This document shows positions 27,017 to 37,166 of a DNA stretch of 64,000 nucleotides, in pieces. Numbering within the stretch: position 1 is the first letter of the stretch; every line of letters starts with the position of its first letter. Below the pieces are notes generated by a model, which was not told the origin of the DNA, searched no databases, and saw only the letters and a program-made list of their open reading frames with translations. The position numbers and the translations under genes were made by a program. This DNA comes from Brevundimonas sp. SL130 (GTDB taxonomy: Bacteria; Pseudomonadota; Alphaproteobacteria; Caulobacterales; Caulobacteraceae). The stretch is from contig NZ_CP113064.1 in NCBI RefSeq assembly GCF_026625805.1, forward strand, positions 2,334,657 through 2,398,656. The letters are read 5' to 3'.

Positions 27017-29428
27017 TTAGAACTGAGTAGAGGTCGAGAAGCGGAAGGATTCCGTCTTGTCGTAGTCTTCCTTGGCCAGGACCTTGGAGATGTCGAACCG
27101 GATGGGGCCCATCGGCGACTTCCAGTGGATGCTGACGCCGGCCGAAGCCCGCAGGGACAACTCGTCGGCGATTGTGTCATCGACCGTGCCGCTGGTCGTC
27201 AACTTATAACGGTCGTCCAGCACACCCAGCGTACCGACATCGGCGAATAGCGAAGTCTTGATGCCGTATTGTTCCGGCAGATAATTCGGCAGGGTGAGTT
27301 CGAAGGTGCTGATGGCGTAGAAATTGCCGCCCAGGGCATCGGTCGTATCCAGGTCGCGCGGCCCCATGCCGGCGGTTTCGAAGCCGCGGAAGCTGTTGCC
27401 GCCCTTGAAGAAGCGGTCGTTGATCCGGATCGGATCGCCGTTCCAGCCGCTAATATAGCCGGTCGAGCCCTGAACGCTGACGACCCACCGCGGGGTGATG
27501 CCGTAATACCAGGCCGCGTCAGCCTCGGTCTTCACATAGTTCACGTCTCCGCCCAAGCCGGCGAAGTCCTGACGCAACGAACTGGACCAACCGCGCGTCG
27601 GCCGCACAGGGTCATTGGTGAAGTTCATCTGCAGCGTATAGCCGACCGACGAGTTCAGATAGCTGCCGACCTGATCGCACAGCGCCGAAGACCCGCTGCC
27701 GGTCGTGCTGCAATAGCCGTCAGGAACGATGATCTCGTCCGACTTCAGGAAGTAGCGGGTGCTGAGCAGCATATTGCCGTTCAGCGGATAGGACAGGCGC
27801 AACCCGCCCCCGGTCGACCGGTAGTCGTACGACGAATATTCGCTGAGGTCGTACCGCGAGTGGAACAGGTCCCAACCGGCGCGCAAATCGCGGCCCAGGA
27901 ATTTCGGCTCGGTGAAGCGGAAATCGACCTGCTGACGCAGCGACCCCCATTCTGTCCGGGCGACGACGTTCTGGCCGCGGCCGCGGAAGTTCTTTTCCGA
28001 AATGCCCAGGTTGACCGTGAAGGAGTCGACCGAGCTGAAACCGGCGCCGACCGAAAGTTCACCGGTGGGCTGTTCTTCGACATTGACGTTGATGACCGAC
28101 CGGTCCGGGGCGCTGCCGCGGGTTTCTTCGATCTTGACGTCCTTGAAGAAGCCGAGCGCGCGCAGATTATTGCGCGACCGCTCCATCAGGGCGCGGTTGA
28201 AGGCGTCACCTTCGGTCAGCATCAGTTCGCGCCGGATGACCGGGTCGATGGTGCGCGTATTGCCGACCACATTGATGCGGTCGATGTAGACGCGCTGGCC
28301 TTCCGAGACGTTGAAGGTCACGTCCACCGTGTCCGTGTCGGGATTGGCCTTGTAGGTCGGATTGATCTCGACGAAGGCGTAGCCGGCCGATCCGGCGGCG
28401 AAGGTCAGGGCGTCGACCGCCTGCTCGATCTTGTCGCTCTCGTAGAGCTGGCCTTCGCGGATCGGCACCAGCGCCTTCAGGAACTGGGCGTTCAGGCGGT
28501 CATTCTCAGTGATGACGTCGACCTTGCCGAAATTGTACTTGTCGCCTTCGTTCAGGGTCAGGGTGACCTGGAAGGCCTGATCGTCAGGCTGCAACTCGGC
28601 GACCGAAGAGATGATGCGGAAGTCGTAGTAGCCGCGGTTCGTATAGAATTTCCGCAGTTGCTCCTGATCATAGTCCAGGCGGTTCGGATCATAGTTGTCG
28701 TTGCTGGAGAAGAATTTCCACCACAACGACCGTTCCGTGACCATCACATCGCGGACGTCACCGTCCGAGAAGGCGTGGTTGCCCAGCACATTAATGGCGC
28801 TGATGCCGGTCTGGGGCCCTTCGTTGATCTCGAAAATGACATCGACGCGGTTTTGTTCGAGCTGAACCAGTTTGGGCGTCACGGTCGCCGAAATGCGACC
28901 TTGCAGTCGATAAAGCTCAACGATGGCGCCGACGTCTTCCTGCACCTTGGCGCGGGTGTAGATGCCGCGGGGCTGAAGGGTGACTTCTTTCGTCAGCTTG
29001 TCCTGCGACAGCGCGCTGTTTCCCTCGAACACCACCTGGTTGATGATCGGGTTCTCAACGATCTGAACGATCAGGTCGCCGTTCTGAACACCCAGCTGAA
29101 CATCCGCGAACAGACCGGTGCGCGACAAGGTCCGAACTGCGACGTCCAGAATCGAGGCGTCGACCGTGTCGCCGGGACGGATCGGCAGATAGGACAAGAC
29201 CGTCGTCTGATCGATCCGCTGCGCACCCTGCACCAGGATGCGGTTGACCGTCAGAGTCTGCGGCGCGGCGATCTCGACGCGCGGCGGTTGACCGTCAGCG
29301 GGGGCGGCCTCAGAAGCCGGCGCCGACTGAGCGAAAGCGGGGGCGCCGAGCCCAGCGGCGACGGCCAGCGCAAGAAGGCTGGAACGGGCGCCCAATCGGA
29401 CGGCGGCGCGAGATTTCATGTCATTCAT
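27017..29428 (-). CDS. bamA: outer membrane protein assembly factor BamA
   Basis: Core of the BAM complex that inserts beta-barrel proteins in the outer membrane. A signal peptide ends at PAFAQ. Five POTRA domains follow (for example VNRILVQGAQRIDQTTVLSY and EINEGPQTGISAINVLGN). The barrel carries lid-motif-like RWVVSVQGSTGYISG and the conserved FKGGNSFRGFETAGMGPRD (VRGF-type) loop, and it ends with the sorting-type terminal Phe (STQF). Start choice is uncertain among ATGs at 29440, 29428 and 29419; none has a strong Shine-Dalgarno. The chosen one overlaps the rseP 3' end only if the frame is extended further upstream. Confidence 0.95.
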   Translation of the reverse strand: MNDMKSRAAVRLGARSSLLALAVAAGLGAPAFAQSAPASEAAPADGQPPRVEIAAPQTLTVNRILVQGAQRIDQTTVLSYLPIRPGDTVDASILDVAVRTLSRTGLFADVQLGVQNGDLIVQIVENPIINQVVFEGNSALSQDKLTKEVTLQPRGIYTRAKVQEDVGAIVELYRLQGRISATVTPKLVQLEQNRVDVIFEINEGPQTGISAINVLGNHAFSDGDVRDVMVTERSLWWKFFSSNDNYDPNRLDYDQEQLRKFYTNRGYYDFRIISSVAELQPDDQAFQVTLTLNEGDKYNFGKVDVITENDRLNAQFLKALVPIREGQLYESDKIEQAVDALTFAAGSAGYAFVEINPTYKANPDTDTVDVTFNVSEGQRVYIDRINVVGNTRTIDPVIRRELMLTEGDAFNRALMERSRNNLRALGFFKDVKIEETRGSAPDRSVINVNVEEQPTGELSVGAGFSSVDSFTVNLGISEKNFRGRGQNVVARTEWGSLRQQVDFRFTEPKFLGRDLRAGWDLFHSRYDLSEYSSYDYRSTGGGLRLSYPLNGNMLLSTRYFLKSDEIIVPDGYCSTTGSGSSALCDQVGSYLNSSVGYTLQMNFTNDPVRPTRGWSSSLRQDFAGLGGDVNYVKTEADAAWYYGITPRWVVSVQGSTGYISGWNGDPIRINDRFFKGGNSFRGFETAGMGPRDLDTTDALGGNFYAISTFELTLPNYLPEQYGIKTSLFADVGTLGVLDDRYKLTTSGTVDDTIADELSLRASAGVSIHWKSPMGPIRFDISKVLAKEDYDKTESFRFSTSTQF

Positions 29429-29457
29429 TCTGAAAACCATCGGGGGCTGGCGTCGGC

Positions 29458-30675
29458 TCACGAGACGAGCCCGCCGAGGAATTGGAAGATATTGAGCTTC
29501 TGTAGGTCGTTCCACGTCGCGAACAACATAAATCCCGCCAGAAGCGCAAGACCTGCGCGATAGCCCATCTCCTGATACCGCGCCGCCACGGGCCGCCGGG
29601 CCACGGCTTCATAGCCGTAGAAAAGCAGATGGCCGCCGTCCAGCACAGGAATGGGCAAGAGGTTTAGAAAGCCGATTCCGATCGAAAGTATGGCGGCGAA
29701 GGTTGTAAGCGTCAGCAGAAGATTGATCGCAATGGCCCCGGGATCCGGATTGGCCTCGACCGCAGCCGTCGTCAGGGATCCGGTCGCCTTGGCTATGCCG
29801 AGCGGGCCGCTGAATTGATCGCCGGACTCACGTCCCGTCACCAGCCGTCCGAGATAGGTCAGGGTCGATCCGATGACATCGCCGGTCTGACGTACGCCCT
29901 CAGCCACAGCCTCGACAGGGCCATAGCGGACATGGCGCAAGTCACCGGGCGCAGGCGCGAGGCCCAGGCCGATACGGCCGACCTTGACCCGCCCAGCGAT
30001 GGGGTCGTTTTCCTCGCGACGTTCGGGCGTCGCCGTCAGCTCCACAGCCTGTCCCTGGCGTTCAACGGTGAAACGAACCGGATCGCCGCTCGAAAGCATG
30101 ACTGTGCGCGTCACCTCGCCGCCGTCCTTGATCGCCTTGCCGTTCACGCCCGTGATCAGGTCCCCGACCTGGAAGCCCGCAGCAGCGGCAGGCGAACCGG
30201 CCTGCACCTGCGCCACACGCGCAGGCCGCAACTGCGTGCCCACGCTCATGAAGACGATTGCGAAGATGGTGATGGCCAGGAGGAAATTGGCCGCGGGGCC
30301 AGCCGCGACGATCAACGCGCGCTGCCAGAGCGGCTTGAAATGGAAATAGTCGCGCTCTGCACCCGGACCGCGCTCGGCGATCACCCGCTGACGCAACTCC
30401 GCCAGACCCGCCTGATCCGGCACGCTTGAAGCATCAAGGTCACCCGAGAACTTCACATATCCGCCCAGGGGCATCCAACCGAACCGCCATTCGATCCCGT
30501 GCCGGTCGGTACGGCTGAAGATCGCCTTGCCGAAGCCGATAGCGAAACGGTCCACCTTCACGCCGAAGGCGCGGGCGACCAGGAAGTGACCCAGCTCATG
30601 GATGGTGACGATGAAGGTCAGCACCAGCAGGAACGGCACGATGTAGATCAGGATCTGACCCAGGGCGCCCAGCAT
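29458..30675 (-). CDS. rseP: site-2 zinc metalloprotease RseP
   Basis: Intramembrane protease that cuts anti-sigma factors and remnant signal peptides during envelope stress. The zinc site HELGH is in the first helix (FIVTIHELGHFLVARAFGVK), with the third ligand in NLLPIPVLDGGHLLFYGYE near the C-terminus. A single recognisable PDZ domain lies at about 120-200 (GSPAAAAGFQVGDLITGVNG). Four transmembrane segments are expected. Its place between dxr and bamA is widely conserved. Confidence 0.97.
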   Translation of the reverse strand: MLGALGQILIYIVPFLLVLTFIVTIHELGHFLVARAFGVKVDRFAIGFGKAIFSRTDRHGIEWRFGWMPLGGYVKFSGDLDASSVPDQAGLAELRQRVIAERGPGAERDYFHFKPLWQRALIVAAGPAANFLLAITIFAIVFMSVGTQLRPARVAQVQAGSPAAAAGFQVGDLITGVNGKAIKDGGEVTRTVMLSSGDPVRFTVERQGQAVELTATPERREENDPIAGRVKVGRIGLGLAPAPGDLRHVRYGPVEAVAEGVRQTGDVIGSTLTYLGRLVTGRESGDQFSGPLGIAKATGSLTTAAVEANPDPGAIAINLLLTLTTFAAILSIGIGFLNLLPIPVLDGGHLLFYGYEAVARRPVAARYQEMGYRAGLALLAGFMLFATWNDLQKLNIFQFLGGLVS

Positions 30676-30699
30676 TGTAAAATCGTCTCCCCAGGCCGA

Positions 30700-31896
30700 T
30701 CAGGCCGCATTCGCCAGTCCGGCGATTATGGACCCGGCCATAAGACGGGCCTCGGCATCGACCGCAAGGGCCGCGCCACAGGCGTCTCCAGAGCCGAAAA
30801 CCATCCCCGCTTTCGTCGCACGCTCAAGGGTTTCGGCGACGACTGCGGCAATATTGAGAAAGCCCAGCTTGCGGTCAAGAAATGCGAAGGCCGCGACCTC
30901 GTTGGCGGCGTTGAACACAGCGGGCGCAGCGCCGCCGGCCGCAAGCGCCTGGCGCGCCAGATCAAGGGCCGGAAACCGCGCCAGATCAGGCGCCTCAAAC
31001 GTGAGACGCCCAAGCGCAGCAAGGTCAAGCCGAGGCGCCGGCCAGGCGATACGGTCCGGCCAGGCCAGGGCGCAGGCGATCGGCGTGCGCATATCCGGCG
31101 GCCCCATCTGGGCCAGGGTGGAACCATCCACATATTCCACAAGGCTGTGGATAATCGACTCCGGATGGACCACTACGTCGATCCGCTCCTGCGGCATGGC
31201 GAACAGATAGGCGGCCTCGATCATCTCCAGGCCCTTGTTGGCCATGGTGGCGCTATCGACCGAAATCTTGGCGCCCATGCTCCAGTTCGGGTGGGCCACC
31301 GCCTGTTCGGGCGTGACGCCCGCCATCTGCGCACGGTGCGTCTGTCGGAACGGGCCGCCGGACGCCGTCAGCACCAGCTTCGCCACCTGTTCAGGCGCCT
31401 CTGCGGGAAAGACCTGGAAGATCGCCGAATGTTCGGAATCAACCGGGATCAGCCGCCCCCCTGCCCGCTTGACCCGCTCGATCAGCGCCGGCCCACAGCA
31501 AACGAGGCTTTCCTTGTTGGCCAGAGCCAGGATCGCGCCTGTGCTCGCCGCCGCCCAGGCCGACTTCAGACCCGCCGCCCCGACAATCGAAGCCATGATC
31601 CAGTCCGCCGGCCGCGTCGCCGCCTCGACGATCGCGGCCTCGCCCGCGGCCACGGCCACGTCAGTTCCCGCCAAGGCGTCGCGCAAATCGCCCAGCTTCG
31701 CCGGATCGGCCGTCACCGCCAGTTTCGGCTTCCAGCGTCGCGCCTGCTCCGCCAGTTTCTTGATATTGGCGCCGCCCGTCAGGGCCTCGACCTCGAAATC
31801 GCCAGTGCCGGTCGTCTCGGCCTGATCCATCAGATCAAGGGTCGAAGAGCCGACTGAGCCGGTGGAACCCAGCACCGTGACGCGACGCCGGATCAA
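30700..31896 (-). CDS. dxr: 1-deoxy-D-xylulose 5-phosphate reductoisomerase
   Basis: Committed enzyme of the MEP isoprenoid pathway (DXP to MEP, NADPH). The N-terminal NADPH fold starts [18 protein letters not shown]. The metal site is in [13 protein letters not shown], and SGGPFRQ plus [20 protein letters not shown] follow. The likely start is TTG at 31896, overlapping the cdsA stop as TTGA. No ATG or GTG precedes the essential first strand within the coding frame downstream of cdsA. The 398 aa then match the family. The rare start may lower its expression within the operon. Confidence 0.93.
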   Translation of the reverse strand: MIRRRVTVLGSTGSVGSSTLDLMDQAETTGTGDFEVEALTGGANIKKLAEQARRWKPKLAVTADPAKLGDLRDALAGTDVAVAAGEAAIVEAATRPADWIMASIVGAAGLKSAWAAASTGAILALANKESLVCCGPALIERVKRAGGRLIPVDSEHSAIFQVFPAEAPEQVAKLVLTASGGPFRQTHRAQMAGVTPEQAVAHPNWSMGAKISVDSATMANKGLEMIEAAYLFAMPQERIDVVVHPESIIHSLVEYVDGSTLAQMGPPDMRTPIACALAWPDRIAWPAPRLDLAALGRLTFEAPDLARFPALDLARQALAAGGAAPAVFNAANEVAAFAFLDRKLGFLNIAAVVAETLERATKAGMVFGSGDACGAALAVDAEARLMAGSIIAGLANAA

Positions 31897-32714
31897 AATA
31901 CGCCGCTTTCCAGAAGGACGACCAGCAGCCGTCCGGCGGCCACGACCACCACGGCGAACATCATCCCGTCCACGCGATCCAGCAGCCCCCCGTGACCCGG
32001 GATCGTATTGCCCGCGTCCTTGACCCCGAACCTCCGCTTGAGGGCTGATTCCCAGAGATCTCCCGCCATGGTCGCCAGCGCCGCAGCCAGGCCCAAGATT
32101 GCGCCCCAAAGGATGGTCAACCGCCCCATATCGAACCAGGCCGTCAACGCGGCGCCGGCGACCGCACCGGCCAGGATGCCGCCGACAAAGCCGGACCAGG
32201 TCTTGTTGGGGGAATAGCGCGGCCACAGCTTGGGTCCGCCGATCGTCGATCCGGCCAGATAGGCCAGGATGTCGGCCGACCAGGTCACAGCGAAGACGAG
32301 CGCCGTCCAGTGCAACCCGACCGGACTTTCGCCGTCACGCAGCCAGATCAAGAGGACCGACGGCCAGCCCAAATACAGGACGCCATAGGCCGCATCGATC
32401 GCCTGTTGTTCCTGTTTGCGGGCGTAAAGACCGGCCGCAGCCGCGCCGAACACGAGGACGACGAACGCCGCGGACATGACGCCGAAATAGGCGCTGATAA
32501 TCGAAGCCATCACAGCGAGAGCAACCGCGACACCGACCGGACGCCGCGCTTTCGGCGCGCTCATGGCGCCCCATTCGAAGGCCAGAACCACACTGGCCGC
32601 CAGCACCAGAGCCAGAAACCACACCCCGCCGAACCAGGTGGCGGCGACCGCCGCCGGCGCCAGCACGGCGGCCGAAGCCGCCCTCAGCGCGATATCACGT
32701 CCCTTGACCGCCAT
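31893..32714 (-). CDS. cdsA: phosphatidate cytidylyltransferase
   Basis: Makes CDP-diacylglycerol, the precursor of all phospholipids, in the inner membrane. About seven hydrophobic helices are visible, and the family signature is intact: [11 protein letters not shown] followed by [17 protein letters not shown] near the C-terminus. Its 273 aa are usual. It overlaps uppS by one base and dxr by four. Confidence 0.96.
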   Translation of the reverse strand: MAVKGRDIALRAASAAVLAPAAVAATWFGGVWFLALVLAASVVLAFEWGAMSAPKARRPVGVAVALAVMASIISAYFGVMSAAFVVLVFGAAAAGLYARKQEQQAIDAAYGVLYLGWPSVLLIWLRDGESPVGLHWTALVFAVTWSADILAYLAGSTIGGPKLWPRYSPNKTWSGFVGGILAGAVAGAALTAWFDMGRLTILWGAILGLAAALATMAGDLWESALKRRFGVKDAGNTIPGHGGLLDRVDGMMFAVVVVAAGRLLVVLLESGVF

Positions 32715-33472
32715 CAGGCCGGCACACAGGCAGGCGCAGGCTCTCGTCCGCCATAGCGGCGCTCACGTTGGGCGAAGGCCGCGACCGCCTCGCCCAAGGC
32801 CTTAGGGCCGTAGTCGGGCCACAGGACGTCCTGGAACACCAGTTCGGCATAGGCGGCTTCCCAAAGCAGGAAGTTCGAAAGCCTCTGCTCGCCGGACGTG
32901 CGGATGATCAGGTCCAACGGCGGCGACCCGGCCGTCGCCAGCCCGGCCGCGAAATTCTCTTCGTTCAGCGGCTCGGTCGTCTCGCCCGCCAGGATCCGCT
33001 CCGCATGCCGCCGCGCGGCATCGACCAGATCCGCCCGACCGCCGTAGTTGAAGGCGACCTGAAGGATGAACTTGTCATTGTGCGCCGTCTGGGCCTCGGC
33101 CTTGTCGATTATCGCGGCGATGTCGGCCGGCAGCCCCTCGCGACGCCCCAGGATGCGCAGACGCACGCCCGCCTTTTCCAGACGGGCCAGATCGCTGGAC
33201 ACATAGGTCCGCACCAGCCCCATCAGATCGGAGACCTCCTCTGCGGGACGGCTCCAATTCTCGGTCGAGAAGCCGAACACGGTCAAACAGCGGATGCCGA
33301 AATCAGGCGCGGCCTGGATGGTTCGTTTCAGAGCTTGAACACCCTCGCGGTGGCCCAGCGCACGCGGCAGGCCACGCGCCTTCGCCCAGCGTCCATTGCC
33401 GTCCATGATGATGGCGACATGGCCAGGTCCATGCGGACGCAAGCCAGAAGGCGCGGCGCTGTCTGCCGTCAT
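32714..33472 (-). CDS. uppS: isoprenyl transferase / undecaprenyl diphosphate synthase
   Basis: Cis-prenyltransferase that makes the C55 carrier for peptidoglycan and O-antigen. Substrate-binding Asp lies in IIMDGNGRWAKARGLPR. Further motifs are GHREGVQALKR, LTVFGFSTENWSRP and the C-terminal DLIIRTSGEQRLSNFLLWE. Its 252 aa are typical. It heads the lipid part of the operon after frr. Confidence 0.97.
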   Translation of the reverse strand: MTADSAAPSGLRPHGPGHVAIIMDGNGRWAKARGLPRALGHREGVQALKRTIQAAPDFGIRCLTVFGFSTENWSRPAEEVSDLMGLVRTYVSSDLARLEKAGVRLRILGRREGLPADIAAIIDKAEAQTAHNDKFILQVAFNYGGRADLVDAARRHAERILAGETTEPLNEENFAAGLATAGSPPLDLIIRTSGEQRLSNFLLWEAAYAELVFQDVLWPDYGPKALGEAVAAFAQRERRYGGREPAPACVPA

Positions 33473-33509
33473 CTTTTGTTCGATCCCTTCCGCCCCAAGC
33501 CGATCCGCC

Positions 33510-34067
33510 TCAGACCTGCATGATCTCTTGTTCCTTGGTCTTCAAGGCCTCGTCGATACGCTTGATGGCGGCGTCGGTTTCCTTCTGGATGTCCGCCTCC
33601 AGCTTCTTCTGCTCGTCCTGACTGATCTCTCCGGCCTTTTCGGCCTTCTTCAGATCGTCATTGGCGTCGCGGCGCACGTTGCGCACGGCGATTTTCTGCT
33701 GCTCGGAGTATTTGCCGGCCAGCTTGACCAAGTCCTTGCGGCGCTCCTCGGTCAGCGGCGGCACGGGGATGCGCAGGGTCTGGCCGTCGACGATGGGGTT
33801 CAGGCCCAGGTTGGCGTTGCGAATGGCCTTTTCGACCGCGACCACCATCCCCTTGTCCCAGACGTTCACGGAGATCATCCGCGGTTCGGGCACGCTGATA
33901 GCGGCCACCGCCGACAGCGGCGACGCCGATCCATAGGCCTCGACCCGCACGGGTTCCAGCAAGCCGGCGTTGGCGCGTCCGGTGCGCAGGCCGCTGAACT
34001 CTTCCTTCAGCGCCACGACCGCCTTTTCCATGCGGTCGCGATAGGTTTTCACTTCGGGCTTGGCCAT
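33510..34067 (-). CDS. frr: ribosome recycling factor
   Basis: Splits post-termination ribosomes with EF-G. The three-helix bundle includes [31 protein letters not shown], of which the RTGRA segment is the signature. The hinge domain ([16 protein letters not shown]) and a long C-terminal helix follow. The length of 185 aa is standard. It lies between pyrH and uppS, the common order in proteobacteria. Confidence 0.98.
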   Translation of the reverse strand: MAKPEVKTYRDRMEKAVVALKEEFSGLRTGRANAGLLEPVRVEAYGSASPLSAVAAISVPEPRMISVNVWDKGMVVAVEKAIRNANLGLNPIVDGQTLRIPVPPLTEERRKDLVKLAGKYSEQQKIAVRNVRRDANDDLKKAEKAGEISQDEQKKLEADIQKETDAAIKRIDEALKTKEQEIMQV

Positions 34068-34107
34068 GGTCTTGGTCTCTCTCGTCTCTAACTGGTCGTC
34101 CGAACGA

Positions 34108-34842
34108 TCAGGCAGGGTCCTGAATGATCGTGCAGGTGCCTTCTCCGGTCAGGGCCCGGCGCAGGGAATCGTCTTCGCGGATCGAGAAGACGACGATCGG
34201 AATGCCCGTGTCACGCATCATGGCGATGGCGGAGGCGTCCATGACCCGCAGATCCTTGGCCAGGACGTCCTGATAGGTCAGGGTCTCATAACGGGTCGCG
34301 GTCGGGTCCTTCTTGGGGTCGGCCGTATAGACGCCGTCCACGCTGGTGCCCTTCAGCAGGGCGTCGCAACCCATTTCGGCGGCGCGCAAGGCAGCGCCAG
34401 AGTCCGTGGTGAAGAAGGGCGCGCCCACGCCGGCGGCGAAGATCACGACGCGGCCCTTCTCGAGGTGGCGCAACGCCCGACGGCGGATGTAGGGCTCAGC
34501 GATGGCCGCCATCGGAATGGCGCTCTGGACCCGCGTCGAGACGCCGATTTTTTCCAGCGCCGACTGCATGGCAAGAGCGTTCATGATGGTCGCCAGCATG
34601 CCCATATAGTCGGCCTGGGCGCGCTCCATGCCCGCAGCCGCCTTGGACAGGCCGCGGAAGATATTGCCGCCGCCGATCACGAGGCAGATCTCGACGCCCT
34701 CAGCGGCGACCTGCGACACAGCCTTGGCGACCGTATCCACGGTCTTCATGTCGACGCCGAAGGACTGATCGCCCATCAGCACCTCGCCGGAAACTTTCAG
34801 CAGGACGCGTTTATAGCGGAAGTTGGAGGGGGCGTCGGGCAT
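34108..34842 (-). CDS. pyrH: UMP kinase
   Basis: Hexameric bacterial UMP kinase of the amino-acid-kinase fold. It opens with [15 protein letters not shown]. It has [31 protein letters not shown] and [17 protein letters not shown], typical nucleotide and substrate loops. The length of 244 aa is normal. It lies between tsf and frr. Confidence 0.98.
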   Translation of the reverse strand: MPDAPSNFRYKRVLLKVSGEVLMGDQSFGVDMKTVDTVAKAVSQVAAEGVEICLVIGGGNIFRGLSKAAAGMERAQADYMGMLATIMNALAMQSALEKIGVSTRVQSAIPMAAIAEPYIRRRALRHLEKGRVVIFAAGVGAPFFTTDSGAALRAAEMGCDALLKGTSVDGVYTADPKKDPTATRYETLTYQDVLAKDLRVMDASAIAMMRDTGIPIVVFSIREDDSLRRALTGEGTCTIIQDPA

Positions 34843-34934
34843 GCGGGTAGGTCCGTTGTCTGCGGCGCCGTTGAATCAGGCGACTTCTTATAGACGAAGG
34901 GCGCGCCGACCATCAAAGCCGAACGCGCCCTTCT

Positions 34935-34960
34935 GATAGAAATCCCTCACGAATGAGGGA
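34935..34960 (-). terminator. UUCG-loop terminator after tsf
   Basis: On the minus strand TCCCTCA-TTCG-TGAGGGA (34943-34960) is followed by TTTCTAT. It lies directly after the tsf stop. A second stem, GAAGGGCGCG/CGCGCCCTTC (34896-34933), follows without a T run. Together they probably reduce read-through from the abundant rpsB-tsf message into pyrH. Confidence 0.6.
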
Positions 34961-34967
34961 GTGAGGT

Positions 34968-35909
34968 TTAGTTGCCGCCCATCATCGAGGCGACTTCGGC
35001 CGCGAAATCGGGGCCTTCGACCTTCTCGACGCCTTCACCCAGGGCCAGGCGGACGAAGCCGGCCAGGTGCAGGTTAGAGGAGCCCAGTTCCTTGGCCGAG
35101 TTGGCGACCAGCTGTTCGATGGTCACGTCCGGGTCCATGACGAAGGGCTGCTTGGACAGCACGACGTCCTTCTGGAACTTGTTGATCTGGCCTTCCACGA
35201 TCTTGGCGATCATGGCTTCCGGACGACCTTCTTCCTTGGCCTTTTCGGTCAGAACGGTGCGTTCCTTCTCGATGGCGGCGGGATCCAGGTCGTCGGTGTT
35301 CAGCGACAGCGGCGCCGTGGCGGCGACGTGCATGGCGATCTTGCGGCCCAGTTCGCGCAGGGCGGTCTTGTCGCCCTCGCCTTCCAGGGCGACCAGCACG
35401 CCGATACGGCCCACGCCGGGCGAAACCGCGTTGTGGACATAGGTCGAGACGACGCCTTCCGACACCGACAGGCGGGCGGCGCGGCGCAGTTGCATGTTCT
35501 CGCCGATGGTGGCGATCATATTGGTCACTTCGTCCTGAACCGTCTTGCCGGCTTCCAGTTCGGCGCCGTGCAGGGCCTCGACCGAATGATGCTCCAGGCC
35601 CAGCTGGGCGAACGACTTGGCGGCGTTCTGGAACAGCTCGTTACGGGCGACGAAGTCGGTCTCGGCGTTGAACTCGATGGCGGCGGCGACTTCGCCCTTG
35701 CCGTCTTCCTTCGACGCAACGGCGACCAGGCCTTCAGCGGCGACGCGGTCGGCCTTCTTGGCGGCCTTGGACAGGCCCTTGGCGCGCAGCCAGTCGATTG
35801 CTGCTTCGATGTTGCCGTCGTTTTCGACCAGCGCCTTCTTGCAGTCCATCATGCCGACGCCCGAACGCTCGCGAAGTTCCTTCACGAGGGCGGCAGTGAT
35901 CTCGGCCAT
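34968..35909 (-). CDS. tsf: elongation factor Ts
   Basis: Nucleotide exchange factor of EF-Tu. The N-terminal UBA-like domain has [19 protein letters not shown], followed by [19 protein letters not shown]. The core domain carries [15 protein letters not shown], the EF-Tu contact. Its 313 aa are usual. It is cotranscribed with rpsB across a 150-base spacer that contains an 11-bp hairpin. Confidence 0.98.
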   Translation of the reverse strand: MAEITAALVKELRERSGVGMMDCKKALVENDGNIEAAIDWLRAKGLSKAAKKADRVAAEGLVAVASKEDGKGEVAAAIEFNAETDFVARNELFQNAAKSFAQLGLEHHSVEALHGAELEAGKTVQDEVTNMIATIGENMQLRRAARLSVSEGVVSTYVHNAVSPGVGRIGVLVALEGEGDKTALRELGRKIAMHVAATAPLSLNTDDLDPAAIEKERTVLTEKAKEEGRPEAMIAKIVEGQINKFQKDVVLSKQPFVMDPDVTIEQLVANSAKELGSSNLHLAGFVRLALGEGVEKVEGPDFAAEVASMMGGN

Positions 35910-35941
35910 GTTCTTCTCCTTGGGGGATTTCGTATGTGGGA

Positions 35942-35968
35942 ACGGCCGGGCTGACTTAGCCCGGCCGT
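35942..35968 (-). promoter_or_regulatory. hairpin in the rpsB-tsf spacer
   Basis: ACGGCCGGGCT (35942-35952) and AGCCCGGCCGT (35958-35968) pair perfectly around five bases. No T run follows on the minus strand. It is better read as a partial attenuator or an RNA-processing site that sets the rpsB:tsf ratio than as a full terminator. Confidence 0.5.
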
Positions 35969-36058
35969 GTGTCAGTTCAAACCACGGCCTTCAGAATGAC
36001 GCTCAAGTCGCGAGCCGCTGCGCGGCAAGCATAGCGTCAAAGGAATGGCCGTCAGGCG

Positions 36059-36943
36059 TTAGCCTGCAGCCTGTTCGGTCTCGACCGCGTCCAGGGCTTC
36101 GGTGTTGGCCGAGGTGTCGTCCGAGGCCAGCAGTTCGGCGGCGACTTCTTCCGTACCAGCCGGCGCGGCGTCGGCTTCGACCGGGGTCGAGGCTTCACGC
36201 AGCATGGGCTCTTCCGGATTGATCGCAGCGCCCAGGTCCACGCCCGAGGCGGAGGCGCCGGCGGCCAGGCCGTCCAGGACGGCGTCGGCGATCAGGTCGC
36301 AGTAGGTCTGGATGGCGCGGGCGGCGTCGTCGTTGCCCGGGACCGGATAGGTGATGCCGTCCGGATCCGAGTTGGTGTCCAGGATGGCGATGATCGGGAT
36401 GTTCAGCTTGCGGGCTTCCTGGATCGCGATCGCTTCCTTGTTGGTGTCGATCACGAACATGATGTCCGGGATCGAACCCATGTCCTTGATGCCGCCCAGC
36501 GACAGTTCCAGCTTGTCCTTCTCGCGCTGCAGGTTCAGCAGCTCCTTCTTGACGCGGCCTTCGCCGCCGTTCTCGAGGATGCCTTCCAGTTCGCGCAGGC
36601 GAGCGATCGAGCCCGAGACGGTGCGCCAGTTGGTCAGCGTGCCGCCGAGCCAACGGTTGTTCATATAGTACTGGGCGCAGCGCTTGGCGGCTTCGGCGAC
36701 CGGATCGGCGGCCTGGCGCTTGGTGCCGACGAACAGAACGCGACCGCCCTTGGCGGCGACGTCACGCACAGCCACCAGAGCCTGGTGGAACAGCGGCATC
36801 GTCTGCGACAGGTCGATGATGTGGATGTTCGAGCGCGAGCCGAAGATGTAACGGTCCATCTTCGGGTTCCAGCGGTGCGTCTGGTGGCCGAAGTGGGCGC
36901 CCGCTTCCAGCAGGGTGCGCATCGAGAATTCAGGCAGAGCCAT
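36059..36943 (-). CDS. rpsB: 30S ribosomal protein S2
   Basis: Small-subunit protein needed for S1 binding. It opens with [20 protein letters not shown] and contains [31 protein letters not shown] and [20 protein letters not shown]. An acidic Ala/Glu-rich C-terminal tail of about 60 residues makes it 294 aa, as is common in alphaproteobacteria. The ATG at 36943 has AAAAAGGAA ahead of it. It heads the long operon and has a leader of about 115 bases. Confidence 0.98.
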   Translation of the reverse strand: MALPEFSMRTLLEAGAHFGHQTHRWNPKMDRYIFGSRSNIHIIDLSQTMPLFHQALVAVRDVAAKGGRVLFVGTKRQAADPVAEAAKRCAQYYMNNRWLGGTLTNWRTVSGSIARLRELEGILENGGEGRVKKELLNLQREKDKLELSLGGIKDMGSIPDIMFVIDTNKEAIAIQEARKLNIPIIAILDTNSDPDGITYPVPGNDDAARAIQTYCDLIADAVLDGLAAGASASGVDLGAAINPEEPMLREASTPVEADAAPAGTEEVAAELLASDDTSANTEALDAVETEQAAG

Positions 36944-37067
36944 GATCGTTAGTTCCTTTTTCCGATCAAACGTGGCGCGGGGATTAAAGGTCTGATGACC
37001 CTCGGAATGGAGCGTATCGGGATGTCTCCCCGAAACGCGCCTCGCCCGCGTTGCGAAGTGCGGGGGC

Positions 37068-37096
37068 CATGTAGGCGGGATGGCCCGCAATAGCAA
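37068..37096 (-). promoter_or_regulatory. promoter of the rpsB operon
   Basis: On the minus strand TTGCTA (37091-37096) and TACATG (37068-37073) are 17 bases apart. Transcription would start near 37060, giving a leader of about 115 bases that could mediate S2 autoregulation. The leader effect is an inference from other bacteria. Confidence 0.55.
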
Positions 37097-37107
37097 GCTC
37101 TGCATCC

Positions 37108-37141
37108 ACAAAGGCGAAAGGCGGCCCCTTTCGGGACCGCC
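37108..37141 (-). terminator. terminator after the DUF4142 gene
   Basis: On the minus strand GGCGGTCCC-GAAA-GGGGCCGCC (37120-37141) has a GNRA loop and is followed by TTTCGCCTTT. It separates the DUF4142 gene from the rpsB promoter. Confidence 0.75.
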
Positions 37142-37166
37142 CTCTGCATCGATCTGAAGGATCAGA

